From an uncultured Acetatifactor sp. (lineage in GTDB: Bacteria > Bacillota > Clostridia > Lachnospirales > Lachnospiraceae): a stretch of DNA of 26,003 nt. Position 1 is the first letter of the stretch; every line of letters begins with the position of its first letter. Both the position numbers and the translations under genes were made by a program. The notes under the pieces are model-generated. The model did not search any database and had not been told where the DNA came from. It saw only the letters and a program-made list of their open reading frames with translations. The stretch spans positions 1-26,003 of the forward strand of contig CAJUQT010000031.1 of the NCBI GenBank assembly GCA_910588225.1. Direction: 5' to 3'. Positions 11,126 to 19,367 of this stretch are shown here, in pieces.

Positions 11126-11129
11126 CACA

Positions 11130-11202
11130 TGCGCCGCCAGGGGCTCGAACCCTGGACACCCTGATTAAGAGTCAGGTGCTCTACCAACTGAGCTAGCGGC
11201 GC
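11130..11202 (-). tRNA. tRNA-Lys (anticodon CTT)
   Basis: The minus strand folds as a cloverleaf: acceptor GCGCCGC/GCGGCGC, D-arm AGCTCAGTTGGTAGAGC, anticodon stem CCTGA/TCAGG with loop CTCTTAA (anticodon CTT), and T-arm CCAGGGTTCGAGCCCCTGG. The discriminator base is A and CCA is not encoded. Its 3' end faces the integrase, so it is the probable integration target of the element to the left, and the element must carry a copy of the tRNA 3' end that keeps the gene intact. Confidence 0.95.
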
Positions 11203-11255
11203 GTCTCCTTTGTATAGCATGTTCTTAATACATGCTGTTCTTTACAACGAAATAA

Positions 11256-11284
11256 ATTATATTATATTTTTTTAAGAAATGCAA
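11256..11284 (-). promoter_or_regulatory. Promoter for tRNA-Lys
   Basis: On the minus strand TTGCAT (11284-11279), 17 bp, TATAAT (11261-11256). The 5' leader has a 7-bp hairpin AGCATGT/ACATGCT (11217-11237), a possible processing signal. Confidence 0.65.
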
Positions 11285-11320
11285 GTACTTTTTTAAAAAA
11301 AATTTAATTTCTTTTTGTTT

Positions 11321-12475
11321 TTATGACAGTTTCTGCCTCATTTTAATTGTCTCTCCGTTCTTCACAAGGACGGCCGTGTTTTTACAGCCGTCCCGCTTCA
11401 AATCATTCAGAATAATATCCCTGCTTCCGGCGGCCGGCTTCTCCACTGTATCGGTACCGCCGCGGCTGGGATTCAGATAGGGATTCCATTTGGTGCGGTC
11501 CACAATATATGTACTGATAAAATCTTCCTGATAGCCCGCCGGCATTTTGGCGAATTCTTCTGCGGAATCACCGGGTACCACAGCGTTCAGCACTGTCTTG
11601 TCATCTTCGCTTAATCCGACCCAAATCCAGGTCTGATCACCGAGAATATTGACATTATCCTGTGTATATACATGGTCATGCTTTGCAGAATACCAGGGAG
11701 AATCCATACGGAAGAAATTCCAGAGGCTTACACCAATCATTCCTTCCTCATTCTCCTGCACTGTCTTCACAAATTCCAGCAGACTGGCTTCATCCGTAAT
11801 CGGCGCACAATTATATTTCTTGCGAAGATCCTCACGATACATATAACCGCGGGTATCTTCATAAAAAGTAGCCAGGTTAATGCCATAAATTCCGCTCTGA
11901 TAGCTTCCGTCTTCCTGACGGATATAAGAGGTCATCGCCTGTACAAAGTCATCTGAAAATGCGCTTTTCAGACCGGGAAATGCGTCATTATTGAAATAAG
12001 AAGACAAATCTGCAAAATTGCCGTCCTGAATAAACGTACTCAGTCCATGCCAGCTTCCGCAGAACATCAGGTCAAAATCTTCCTGCCCAATCATTGCCGT
12101 AGTCAGCTTATCCTTATAGTCACCGCCGGCTACCCATGCAAATTCCGGATGGATTTTGCTCATAATCGGATCATCTTTTGTCATCTCTTCATACTTTGCC
12201 AGCACCTTATCCAGATTGCGGAATTCATTCATGACACGGATCTTAATGGTGGTATCCTCCAGTTCAGGGGCTGCCTCTCCGCTTTCCGCATTAGACGGAG
12301 TTTCTGACGAGTCCCCCGCGGATACTTCCTGCTGCCCGGACTGCTGACTGTTGTTCTGGCTGTTATTCTGGCTGCCATTCTCTGAACCGCCATCTCCACC
12401 GCAGCCGGCCAGCGACAGGGCAACTGTTCCTGCCATGGCCAAAGCCATAGCCTTTTTAAAAAGTCTGTTTTTCAT
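11321..12475 (-). CDS. Sugar ABC transporter solute-binding lipoprotein, short
   Basis: A secreted lipoprotein of 384 residues with a signal peptide ending in the lipobox LAGC and a low-complexity Asn/Ser/Gln linker. The binding fold follows (IKIRVMNEFRNLDKVLAKYEEM... GGDYKDKLTTAMIGQEDFDLMF...). Start M at 12475 is preferred for ribosome binding site spacing (AAGGAGG); an ATG two codons earlier is the alternative. It follows YtcP- and LplB-type permeases in one minus-strand operon, where it would capture an oligosaccharide outside the cell. LplA-like binding proteins usually have about 500 residues or more; the C-terminal lobe here looks short, so loss of the 3' end is likely. Its stop is 118 bp from the tRNA gene. 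Confidence 0.75.
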   Translation of the reverse strand: MKNRLFKKAMALAMAGTVALSLAGCGGDGGSENGSQNNSQNNSQQSGQQEVSAGDSSETPSNAESGEAAPELEDTTIKIRVMNEFRNLDKVLAKYEEMTKDDPIMSKIHPEFAWVAGGDYKDKLTTAMIGQEDFDLMFCGSWHGLSTFIQDGNFADLSSYFNNDAFPGLKSAFSDDFVQAMTSYIRQEDGSYQSGIYGINLATFYEDTRGYMYREDLRKKYNCAPITDEASLLEFVKTVQENEEGMIGVSLWNFFRMDSPWYSAKHDHVYTQDNVNILGDQTWIWVGLSEDDKTVLNAVVPGDSAEEFAKMPAGYQEDFISTYIVDRTKWNPYLNPSRGGTDTVEKPAAGSRDIILNDLKRDGCKNTAVLVKNGETIKMRQKLS

Positions 12476-12690
12476 TTTCATTCCTCCTTATTTTCAGTTC
12501 TGTATACATCCGCCCATATCCTTTTTCCGCGAAGAGCTTCCGGCTGCTTCGCATCTGTAATTTCTCCGGGGCCGGGTGTATGCTGTTTTATTATTTGCAG
12601 CCCTCAGGTTTCCGAATACAGTTAATCCGGCACACCGTCCGGGACAAATAAGCCATCCATGTAACTACCGGGATGTGGCCTCAGGACCTC

Positions 12691-13599
12691 TTATCCCTTA
12701 ATGGCCCCTACTGTGAGACCACTGGTAAAGTACTTCTGTACATAAGGATACAGGAAAATAATAGGGCCAATAGCCACTACCGTGGTGGCCATTCGCAGTG
12801 AGTTGGTGGGAATCTCTCCTGCGGAAATCCCCGTACTTCTGGCCATTTCCTTCATGGCATCCGCATTCCGAAGCATTCGCATCAACAGATACTGCAGCGG
12901 GAAGAGCTTGTTATCATCCACATACAGCATGGCATTGAACCACTGATTCCAATAACCCAGCGCATAGAACAGGCTTAAGGTAGCAATGCCCGGAACAGAC
13001 ACAGGCAGCACTATCTTCCACAATATCTGAAAATCATTTGCACCATCCATATAAGCTGATTCTGACAGCTCATGTGGAATTCCGTTGAAGAAATTCCGCA
13101 TCAGGAACATATTCCAGGCCCCGAAAGCAACCGGTATAATCAGCACCAGAATATTATCTTTCAAGCCCAGGTTTTTGGTAATCAACAAATAGGTAGGCAC
13201 AAGCCCGCCCCCGAAAAGCATGGTAAAATAGACGAAGAATGTAATCACATTACGGAATTTCACTTTCTTCAGTGAGAGCGGATATGCCATGGTAATGGTC
13301 AGAAACATGCTGAATATGGTTCCGGCCACCGTTGTAAATATGGTCACACCATAAGCCCGGAAAATCTGCGCGTCTCCCAATACCACCTTATATGCCTGAG
13401 TGGTAAAATCCTTCGGTATAATCGGGAATCCGTTTGTAGCAAAATTAGCCTCTGTCTCAAAACTGCTTCCCAGAATAATTGCAAAAGGAAACAGGCAGTA
13501 AAGGCAGAATACAGTTGCAATTATGTATATGACCACTTCAAAAATAATTTCGCCTCTGGACTTTTTAATGCCGGTTCCTTTTATCTTCGTTTTTCCCAT
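12691..13599 (-). CDS. Sugar ABC transporter permease, YtcP/LplC type
   Basis: 302 residues with six predicted membrane helices; the N-terminal charged segment is followed by the first helix (VVIYIIATVFCLYCLFPFAII). The coupling motif (ELSESAYMDGANDFQILWKIVLPVSVPG) contacts the ATPase. The C-terminal YVQKYFTSGLTVGAIKG is characteristic of this permease family. GGAGGAAA lies just before the ATG. It pairs with the LplB-type permease 54 bp upstream on the same strand. No ATPase gene is present, usual for systems that share an MsmX-type ATPase encoded elsewhere. The 209 bp between it and the lipoprotein gene hold no gene. Confidence 0.9.
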   Translation of the reverse strand: MGKTKIKGTGIKKSRGEIIFEVVIYIIATVFCLYCLFPFAIILGSSFETEANFATNGFPIIPKDFTTQAYKVVLGDAQIFRAYGVTIFTTVAGTIFSMFLTITMAYPLSLKKVKFRNVITFFVYFTMLFGGGLVPTYLLITKNLGLKDNILVLIIPVAFGAWNMFLMRNFFNGIPHELSESAYMDGANDFQILWKIVLPVSVPGIATLSLFYALGYWNQWFNAMLYVDDNKLFPLQYLLMRMLRNADAMKEMARSTGISAGEIPTNSLRMATTVVAIGPIIFLYPYVQKYFTSGLTVGAIKG

Positions 13600-13653
13600 C
13601 TTATTTCCTCCCGCTCATTATGTGTCTCAACCTGTCCGTTTCTCACTTCACAC

Positions 13654-14619
13654 TCAGAAAATAGCCGCATCCGGTTCCACTTTTTTTGTGGCAAAATTTG
13701 TGGTGAATACCAGCACCAGTCCCACAATGGACTGGAAAAGGCTTGTGGCGGTACTCATTCCCAGATTGTTCAGCTGCCTCAGCGCTCTGTATACGAAAGT
13801 ATCAATGACATCCGTCGTGGGATACAGAGAGGCATTGTCGCCCACCAGCGCATAAATCATCCCGAAGTCACCGTTGAAAATCTTGCCCACACTCATAATG
13901 GTAAGCATAATGGCTGTGGTTTTCAGAAGCGGCATCGTGATTTTGGTAATCTGCTGAAGTCTGGTGGCACCGTCCACTCTGGCCGCCTCATACATTTCCT
14001 GGTCAAAGCCGGTAATTGCAGCCACATATACGATGGTTCCGTATCCCGCACCCTGCCAGATTTTCAAAAGTACCAGAATCAACGGCCACCAGCCGGGGCT
14101 GGTATAAAATGCCGGGTCTTCTCCGCCGTTCTCCACGATCCACCTGCTCAGGATACCGCTGCCCCCGATAATGCCGCTCATAAACATTGCGACTACCGTC
14201 CAGGACACAAAATGCGGGAAAATAGCGATGGTCTGTACCACCTTGTTATAAACTTTATTCTTGATTTCCACGAATACCAGTGCCAGAATAATTGACAGAA
14301 CAGTAGAACTGGCAATGAAGAGTATATTCAGAAAAATGGTATTGAAGAAAATCCTCCCCACTCCCTTATAGTTAAAAAGGAACTGGAAATTCTTCAGCCC
14401 CACCCAGGGGCTTCCCCAGATACCCTGTTTATAGTTAAAATCCTTAAATGCAATGAGCACACCATACATCGGATAATAGCAAAAGATTAACACCCAGATG
14501 ATGGTTGGCAGTGTCATCAGATACAGCAGCTTATTCTTCCACAGTTCCCCGAGCCCGCCTTTAAAGCCCAGATGCTCTTTATAAGGTTTGACAGCCTTTG
14601 TTTTTGCCTTTTTCACCAT
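13654..14619 (-). CDS. Sugar ABC transporter permease, LplB type
   Basis: 321 residues from ATG 14619, chosen because AGGAGG lies 4 nt upstream; the frame is open to 14724 but without such a site. It has six predicted helices (first: LLYLMTLPTIIWVLIFCYYPMYGVLIAF) and the EAA coupling loop EMYEAARVDGATRLQQITKI. The family moves di- or oligosaccharides and pairs with YtcP-type permeases such as the next gene. A 26-bp box shared with the GH28 gene lies 137 bp upstream, so both may answer to one activator. Confidence 0.9.
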   Translation of the reverse strand: MVKKAKTKAVKPYKEHLGFKGGLGELWKNKLLYLMTLPTIIWVLIFCYYPMYGVLIAFKDFNYKQGIWGSPWVGLKNFQFLFNYKGVGRIFFNTIFLNILFIASSTVLSIILALVFVEIKNKVYNKVVQTIAIFPHFVSWTVVAMFMSGIIGGSGILSRWIVENGGEDPAFYTSPGWWPLILVLLKIWQGAGYGTIVYVAAITGFDQEMYEAARVDGATRLQQITKITMPLLKTTAIMLTIMSVGKIFNGDFGMIYALVGDNASLYPTTDVIDTFVYRALRQLNNLGMSTATSLFQSIVGLVLVFTTNFATKKVEPDAAIF

Positions 14620-14755
14620 ATTCCCTCCTGTTTCGGTTCTTAAGCCCGCTCCGGTATCCCGCATTATCTCATCGCTGAACTGATTGTCATTTCGTTCCGT
14701 GACTGCTTTCTTCTTTAAATTCATTTTATAGTCCGGAAAATGGGAATCCTATATT

Positions 14756-14781
14756 AAAAAAACTGGAAATATGGTAATTTT
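14756..14781. promoter_or_regulatory. Conserved 26-bp box upstream of the LplB operon
   Basis: The sequence AAAAAAACTGGAAA followed by TATGGTAATTTT recurs upstream of GH28 at 16712-16737 with two differences in 26 bp. On the minus strand it lies 25 bp ahead of a TATAAA with no good -35, which fits an activator-dependent promoter. Confidence 0.6.
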
Positions 14782-14804
14782 CGAAGAATATGAAAATTAT
14801 CTCT

Positions 14805-15089
14805 TTATACCTGTCTTTCTCCCAATTCTTCAATCTTTCCGTTGTCAATCAGCTTTTGAAAGATATGGTCAAATACGGCGGCCTGCATATACCCGCTGAT
14901 TCCCATAAGGAACAGCAATGGAAAATAAACGAAAAACCATGTCAGAAACACCGTTACTGCCTGTATCACCAATATCGCCGCCGTCCATCCGGGACAGCGA
15001 ATCATGAGCACCACCGCCATTCTGAAATGTCCGGATACCGTAAACCCTTCTCTGGTATAATCTTCATCATCTGCTATCAATATCTTCAT
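14805..15089 (-). pseudogene. Chimeric remnant: response-regulator start fused to YesL (DUF624) tail
   Basis: The 94-residue frame starts MKILIADDEDYTREGF, the N-terminus of a two-component response regulator with the acidic pocket residues (ADDED). From about residue 17 it becomes FRMAVVLMIRCPGWT, then hydrophobic ILVIQAVTVFLTWFFVYFPLLFLMGISGYMQAAVFDHIF, like the C-terminus of DUF624/YesL proteins (compare FVFWPLLLIAPGLSAYLNSY of the intact family member at 24848-25477). The receiver domain and its phosphorylated Asp are missing. A deletion joining a yesN-like gene to a yesL-like gene explains this best. Its start overlaps the stop of a 30-codon ORF (15086-15178) that may be another scrap. 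Confidence 0.6.
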
Positions 15090-15180
15090 ATCCGCCCCTT
15101 CGTCTGCTCCGACAAATTTTCCAATTCATCGCAGATTCTTCCATCCCGTCTCTCCGGCCCTTTCACACATATTTCCATTC

Positions 15181-16648
15181 TCAGCAAATTCGGACATTCT
15201 CCGCAAAAGGTCCCACATCAATTCCTGCTTCTTCCAGAGATTCCGCTCTTCTTCCGCGAATTGACAGGTTCTCTATTTTCACATCCGCCACCTGATATTC
15301 TTCACTGTAGCCCCGGACACAGGAACGGACTTCTCCCTGCCCCATATAGTCAATATCCTTTAAGATAATATGCTCAATTCTCTTTCCAGGAGCCGGGTTG
15401 CATTTCACCTGAATATCCAGTATCTTCCCGTGCACAAAAGGTTCTATCCGGATATTTTCATAGCGGATATTCCGTACTGTATTCTTATCCCCCGCATTGA
15501 TAGCCATGCACCCCAGATAATCTGCCTGATGTTCCCGATGCTCCAGAATATCCAGATCTTCAAAGCAGATATCTTCCAGTATATTCCCCTCGTGCTCATA
15601 ATCTCCATGCGTGCCCATATTGGTTGGATGTGCCACATCCGCCCAAAGCGTGCACCCTGTCACACGGACATTGCGTGTATCCCCGTTGTAATCCCACCGC
15701 CTTCCATATACGGCAATGCAGTCATCCGAAGTACGCAGAAAGCAGTCCTGCACTGTGACATCCCGGCTGCTCATGATATCTATGCCGTCAGACCACCCTT
15801 CACAGCTGAAAGAAGTAATATTCTCAATCCGTATTTTCTCCGTTCCTCCCACGTAGATGCTATAGTGCGGAGGGTTCAGCAGATGAATTCCTTCTATATA
15901 TAATGTTCTTTCCATGGCTGATACGGATGGCATTCAGACCGGTAAATCTCTCAAAGCTGGAAAGCAGCAGACACCCCCTTCCAAATATACGAATATTCTC
16001 CGCCCTGTTTACAATGAGAGAACCCACCAACACGGCCCCCGCCGCCAGATATACATTCGTATTCGAAGGAATCTGCATGGTACATTCTTCCAGATAGTGA
16101 AGACCCGGACCAAAATAGACTGTGCGCTCCTCCGGCATTGCTTTCAGTCCGGAAAGCAGCTCATCCATTCTATACAGCGCTGCGGTCCCCTGCCTGCCCG
16201 GAAGAAACAAAGTGCTCTCACTGTCAGGATCCGGAATATTCTCCTGAAGCGCTCCTGCAAACAGATGCAGATTGTGAAAACGTTCGCCGTTTACTTCAAT
16301 TGACAGTTTCCGAGGGCGGTGCAATGTAAATCGTATTACTTTAGAATCATATTCCGCTTTGATTCCGGCAGACAGCGGCCGTATGTCAACCTGGTAGATG
16401 TAATAAAGGCTCGGACAGGTAATCTCCACCTCTGCTTCCCCTGAGAAATCAAAGCAGGCCATGGATGCGGCACGTTTTTCATGCATATCCACCCATACCT
16501 GATAGCAGGAGAGCATCTGCCATTGTTCCTCACCGCGGCTCCTCACTCTAACCTGAAAATCATATCGCAATTCGACGCCTTTCGGCGCCGCAGTATTTGC
16601 AATCATCCCCATACCCCTTCCTCCCGTCATATCTAATCTAAGTTTCAT
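15181..16648 (-). pseudogene. GH28 (polygalacturonase-type) gene with a frameshift
   Basis: Two overlapping frames make one GH28 protein of about 489 residues. The first (from ATG 16648) has an N-terminal beta domain and the start of the beta-helix (CTMQIPSNTNVYLAAGAVLVGSL...). The second (to the stop at 15181) has the active site: SDGIDIMSS, TSDDCIAVYG and GTHGD. The frame changes at about 15894-15905, within a TATATATA run, where AAGAACATT should lead straight into TATATAGAAGG; one extra base fits. GH28 enzymes hydrolyse galacturonide bonds in pectin. No signal peptide is seen, so it would act on imported oligosaccharides. A decayed gene, phase variation or an assembly error are all possible. 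Confidence 0.75.
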
Positions 16649-16711
16649 ACTGGTTCCTATACAGACTTTTATAATTTAACATTAATTTGTGGAAGTTTAC
16701 AGAACAAGAAG

Positions 16712-16737
16712 AAAAAAACTGGAAACAGGGTAATTTT
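16712..16737. promoter_or_regulatory. Conserved 26-bp box upstream of GH28
   Basis: AAAAAAACTGGAAA followed by CAGGGTAATTTT, the partner of the box at 14756-14781. It lies 38 bp ahead of a minus-strand TATAAA (16673-16668) that has no clear -35. Confidence 0.6.
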
Positions 16738-16747
16738 TAAATGCTGC

Positions 16748-16790
16748 AAAAAATCCCCTTTTCAAACGCAACATTCAAAAAGAGGATTTT
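16748..16790 (-). terminator. Terminator after the GH43 gene
   Basis: On the minus strand AAAATCCTCTTTTTG pairs imperfectly with CAAAAGGGGATTTTTT around an interior loop; the second arm ends in a T-run. It lies 14 bp after the GH43 stop and separates the two sugar loci. Confidence 0.65.
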
Positions 16791-16803
16791 ATAGTCGTTT
16801 ATC

Positions 16804-18417
16804 TTATATCCGGACACAGAAATAGTCAAAGTCTGCCGTCAGGGCCAGTCCTGTCATGTCATGATGATACATACCGAAGTATGCCCCTGTAAAGCCTCTG
16901 CAGTGTTCATCCGTTAAAATCTGAGTAGTAACAGGTTCTCCCGCCTGTTTCCATTCCCAGCTGCCTTCTATACAATAGGAAAAAGTTGCCTCTGTACCGT
17001 CTCGGGAAATCTCCGTGCGCAGTCTGATCAGTCCCTTTTCGGGTATGGGAATCGGTTCCATCTCATCCGTAACCACGCCTCCGTCACTTTTTACCAAAGT
17101 CAATACCGCTTGTCCTTCCTCCGTGACTGTCTTACCAAAGATGTAGAAATTCATGGCGTCATACATGTAGGAAAGCCCTGCCAGCTGCTCCGGATACGCC
17201 GGTTCATATTCCATCCCTGTCTCCGCGCCGCAGGACACCGCCTGCTGCCGGACCCCCAGCAGGGATACGTGATGCAGGGAATTCAGCGACTCCTGACCCT
17301 TCATCCGGAGAAATCCCGGTCTTGCAGTGCAGTCTGCAAAAGCAGCATAATCTGCTCTGGGAGAATTATACCTGACATCCAGAATTGCTCCGTCAAAGTC
17401 ATCGTAAAATCCAGCCTTTTTATCCGGATTTTCACAGTTTTTTTTCTGGTGAGACGCTTCTGCTCCATATGCTTCCCGGTTTCCGTTTCTCTCTCCTTCT
17501 CCCACCGTTCCTTTCGGCGCTTCTGTGACATTCTCCGCAAACCTTCCGCCGGATTTCAGATGCAGCCATCCTTCGCTGTCCCATACCATCTTCTGGACAG
17601 CAGTCTCTCTGCCTAATGTACACCACTTCTGACCGTTCAGCGGCCGGGAGCACAGATGGACCATGTACCATTCTCCCTCCGGCGTATCCACGATATCCGC
17701 ATGACCGCATTTCTGCAGCGCTTCCATATCCTCCTGATTGGAGGTGAGAATCGGATTGTCCGGCGCCGTCTCAAAAGGTCCCCATATGCTTTCAGACCTG
17801 GCCATTGTCACACAATGCCCATAACCGGTACCGCCTTCCGCCACAATCAGATAGTACCATTTTCCAATATGGTACATATGCGGCCCCTCTGTACAGCCGA
17901 TACCTGACCCCGAATAAACCTTTCTGCGCTCTCCCGCCAGATGAAACTGCTCATCCAGCTCCTGTACCAGCACTCCCTTAAATCCGTTCACCATGTTGAT
18001 GAGATACTTTCTCCCATCCGTATCATGGAACAGCGACGGATCAAAGCCGATACTGTTCAGGTACACCGGATCTGACCAGGGTCCTCTGATATCTTCCGTC
18101 CATACCACATAATTATGGGTGTTGTAATACCTGCCTTTCTTGGTCTTCACATCCGTATAAGTCAGGAAAAACCTCTTGCCATCATAGCTCAGGCAGGGCG
18201 CCCACACTCCTCCGGACGTTGGGTCTCCCATGAGATTCAGCTGGCTCTCCCTGCGCAGGGGAGACGGTATCTGCTCCCAGTTCTGTAAATCTTTGGAATG
18301 AAACAATCTCACCCCCGGCCACCACTCAAAGGTGGAAGTGGCGATATAATAATCCCTGCCTGCCCTGACAATACTGGGGTCCGGGCAAAACCCTCTCAAA
18401 ATCGGATTTTGAATCAT
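16804..18417 (-). CDS. GH43 family glycosidase (beta-xylosidase / arabinofuranosidase type)
   Basis: A 537-residue protein with an N-terminal five-bladed propeller. The three catalytic acids are visible: Asp13 (FCPDPSIV, general base), Asp126 (GFDPSLF, pKa modulator) and Glu177 (CTEGPHMY, general acid). The C-terminal part (about 335-537, YDDFDGAILDVRYNSPR...) is a beta-sandwich typical of the two-domain GH43 enzymes that cleave xylo- or arabino-oligosaccharides. No signal peptide, so it is cytoplasmic and acts on imported sugars. It is the last gene after a binding lipoprotein and two permeases. AGGAGG lies 6 nt before the ATG. Confidence 0.9.
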   Translation of the reverse strand: MIQNPILRGFCPDPSIVRAGRDYYIATSTFEWWPGVRLFHSKDLQNWEQIPSPLRRESQLNLMGDPTSGGVWAPCLSYDGKRFFLTYTDVKTKKGRYYNTHNYVVWTEDIRGPWSDPVYLNSIGFDPSLFHDTDGRKYLINMVNGFKGVLVQELDEQFHLAGERRKVYSGSGIGCTEGPHMYHIGKWYYLIVAEGGTGYGHCVTMARSESIWGPFETAPDNPILTSNQEDMEALQKCGHADIVDTPEGEWYMVHLCSRPLNGQKWCTLGRETAVQKMVWDSEGWLHLKSGGRFAENVTEAPKGTVGEGERNGNREAYGAEASHQKKNCENPDKKAGFYDDFDGAILDVRYNSPRADYAAFADCTARPGFLRMKGQESLNSLHHVSLLGVRQQAVSCGAETGMEYEPAYPEQLAGLSYMYDAMNFYIFGKTVTEEGQAVLTLVKSDGGVVTDEMEPIPIPEKGLIRLRTEISRDGTEATFSYCIEGSWEWKQAGEPVTTQILTDEHCRGFTGAYFGMYHHDMTGLALTADFDYFCVRI

Positions 18418-18513
18418 ATATGCCTCCTGATATTAATTCCGCATCTATCTTCTCCAACCCCTTTCCGCAGGGCTTTCGAGCTATATAGTGCCTTTTGGTT
18501 CCCGGTGCACAAA

Positions 18514-19356
18514 TTATCCCTTCAGTCCGCTGGTTCCTATTCCTTCCACCAGATACCTGTTGAAGAACAGGAAAATCAGGAACACCGGTATCAGCGACAG
18601 TGTGGACATGGCGAACATGGCACCGTAATCCGTGGTAGAAGCACTGTCCGCAAACAGCTTGATGGCCAGTGACGCCGTATAGGACTGAGGTTTGCTCAGG
18701 TAAAGCAGCGGTCCCATATAATCATCCCACTTCCAATAGAACTGAATGATAATCGTCGTCACAATGGAAGGCTTCAGCAACGGCAGGATAATATGGCTGT
18801 AAATGCTGTACTTGCTGCAGCCGTCAATGGTAGCCGCCTCGTCCAGTTCCCGGGGAATTCCGGCCATAAACTGCATCATTTGGTAAATAAAAAATGCCTG
18901 ACCGCAGAAATAGGGAAGAATCAGCGGTACATAGGTGCTGCTCAGCCCCAGATTATACCAGATTAAGAAACTGGGAATCATAATGACCTGTCCCGGCAGC
19001 ATCATAGTGGCCAGCATACAGGTAAACCACAGTTTCCTGCCTCTGAACCGAACTCTTGACAATGCATAGGCCACCAGGGAAGAGCTGATCACCGTTCCCA
19101 GCGTCGCCACGGTGGTAATCAGAAAGGAGTTCTTAAAAAAGGTGGCAAATGTAATTCCGGCAAAGCCCTTCCATCCCGTGGAATAATTGCTGATTTTCAG
19201 ATTCTCCGGAACCAGACTCAGGGTGCCGCGCAGGATTTCCGCATTGTCCTTAAAAGAGCCGCTTATCATCCAGAATACCGGATAAATCATAATAATGCCG
19301 AAAATAATGACAAACAGATGATACAATACTTTCTGTATTTTATGTTTTGCACTCAT
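18514..19356 (-). CDS. Sugar ABC transporter permease, MsmG type
   Basis: 280 residues with six predicted helices, starting with LYHLFVIIFGIIMIYPVFWMI. The coupling motif is ELDEAATIDGCSKYSIYSHI, and the C-terminus is RYLVEGIGTSGLKG, a family hallmark. AGGAGGTG precedes the ATG. It lies 11 bp after its partner permease (19368-20291) and 96 bp before GH43; no terminator is seen between, so the four genes are probably one operon. Confidence 0.92.
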   Translation of the reverse strand: MSAKHKIQKVLYHLFVIIFGIIMIYPVFWMISGSFKDNAEILRGTLSLVPENLKISNYSTGWKGFAGITFATFFKNSFLITTVATLGTVISSSLVAYALSRVRFRGRKLWFTCMLATMMLPGQVIMIPSFLIWYNLGLSSTYVPLILPYFCGQAFFIYQMMQFMAGIPRELDEAATIDGCSKYSIYSHIILPLLKPSIVTTIIIQFYWKWDDYMGPLLYLSKPQSYTASLAIKLFADSASTTDYGAMFAMSTLSLIPVFLIFLFFNRYLVEGIGTSGLKG

Positions 19357-19367
19357 ACGTTCACCTC

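Larger units (their letters stand above)
1..11129. mobile_element. One end of an integrated element (ICE/IME/prophage-like) next to tRNA-Lys
   Basis: A tyrosine integrase lies about 200 bp from the 3' end of a tRNA-Lys gene, the usual layout of elements that integrate into tRNA 3' ends. An S24 repressor, small HTH genes, an RNase H-like gene and a cluster of short accessory genes lie on the same side. The tRNA-proximal boundary is inferred to fall in or just beyond the tRNA 3' end. The other end and its attachment site are outside the window, so element type and size are unknown. No conjugation, packaging or replication gene is visible here. Confidence 0.7.
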
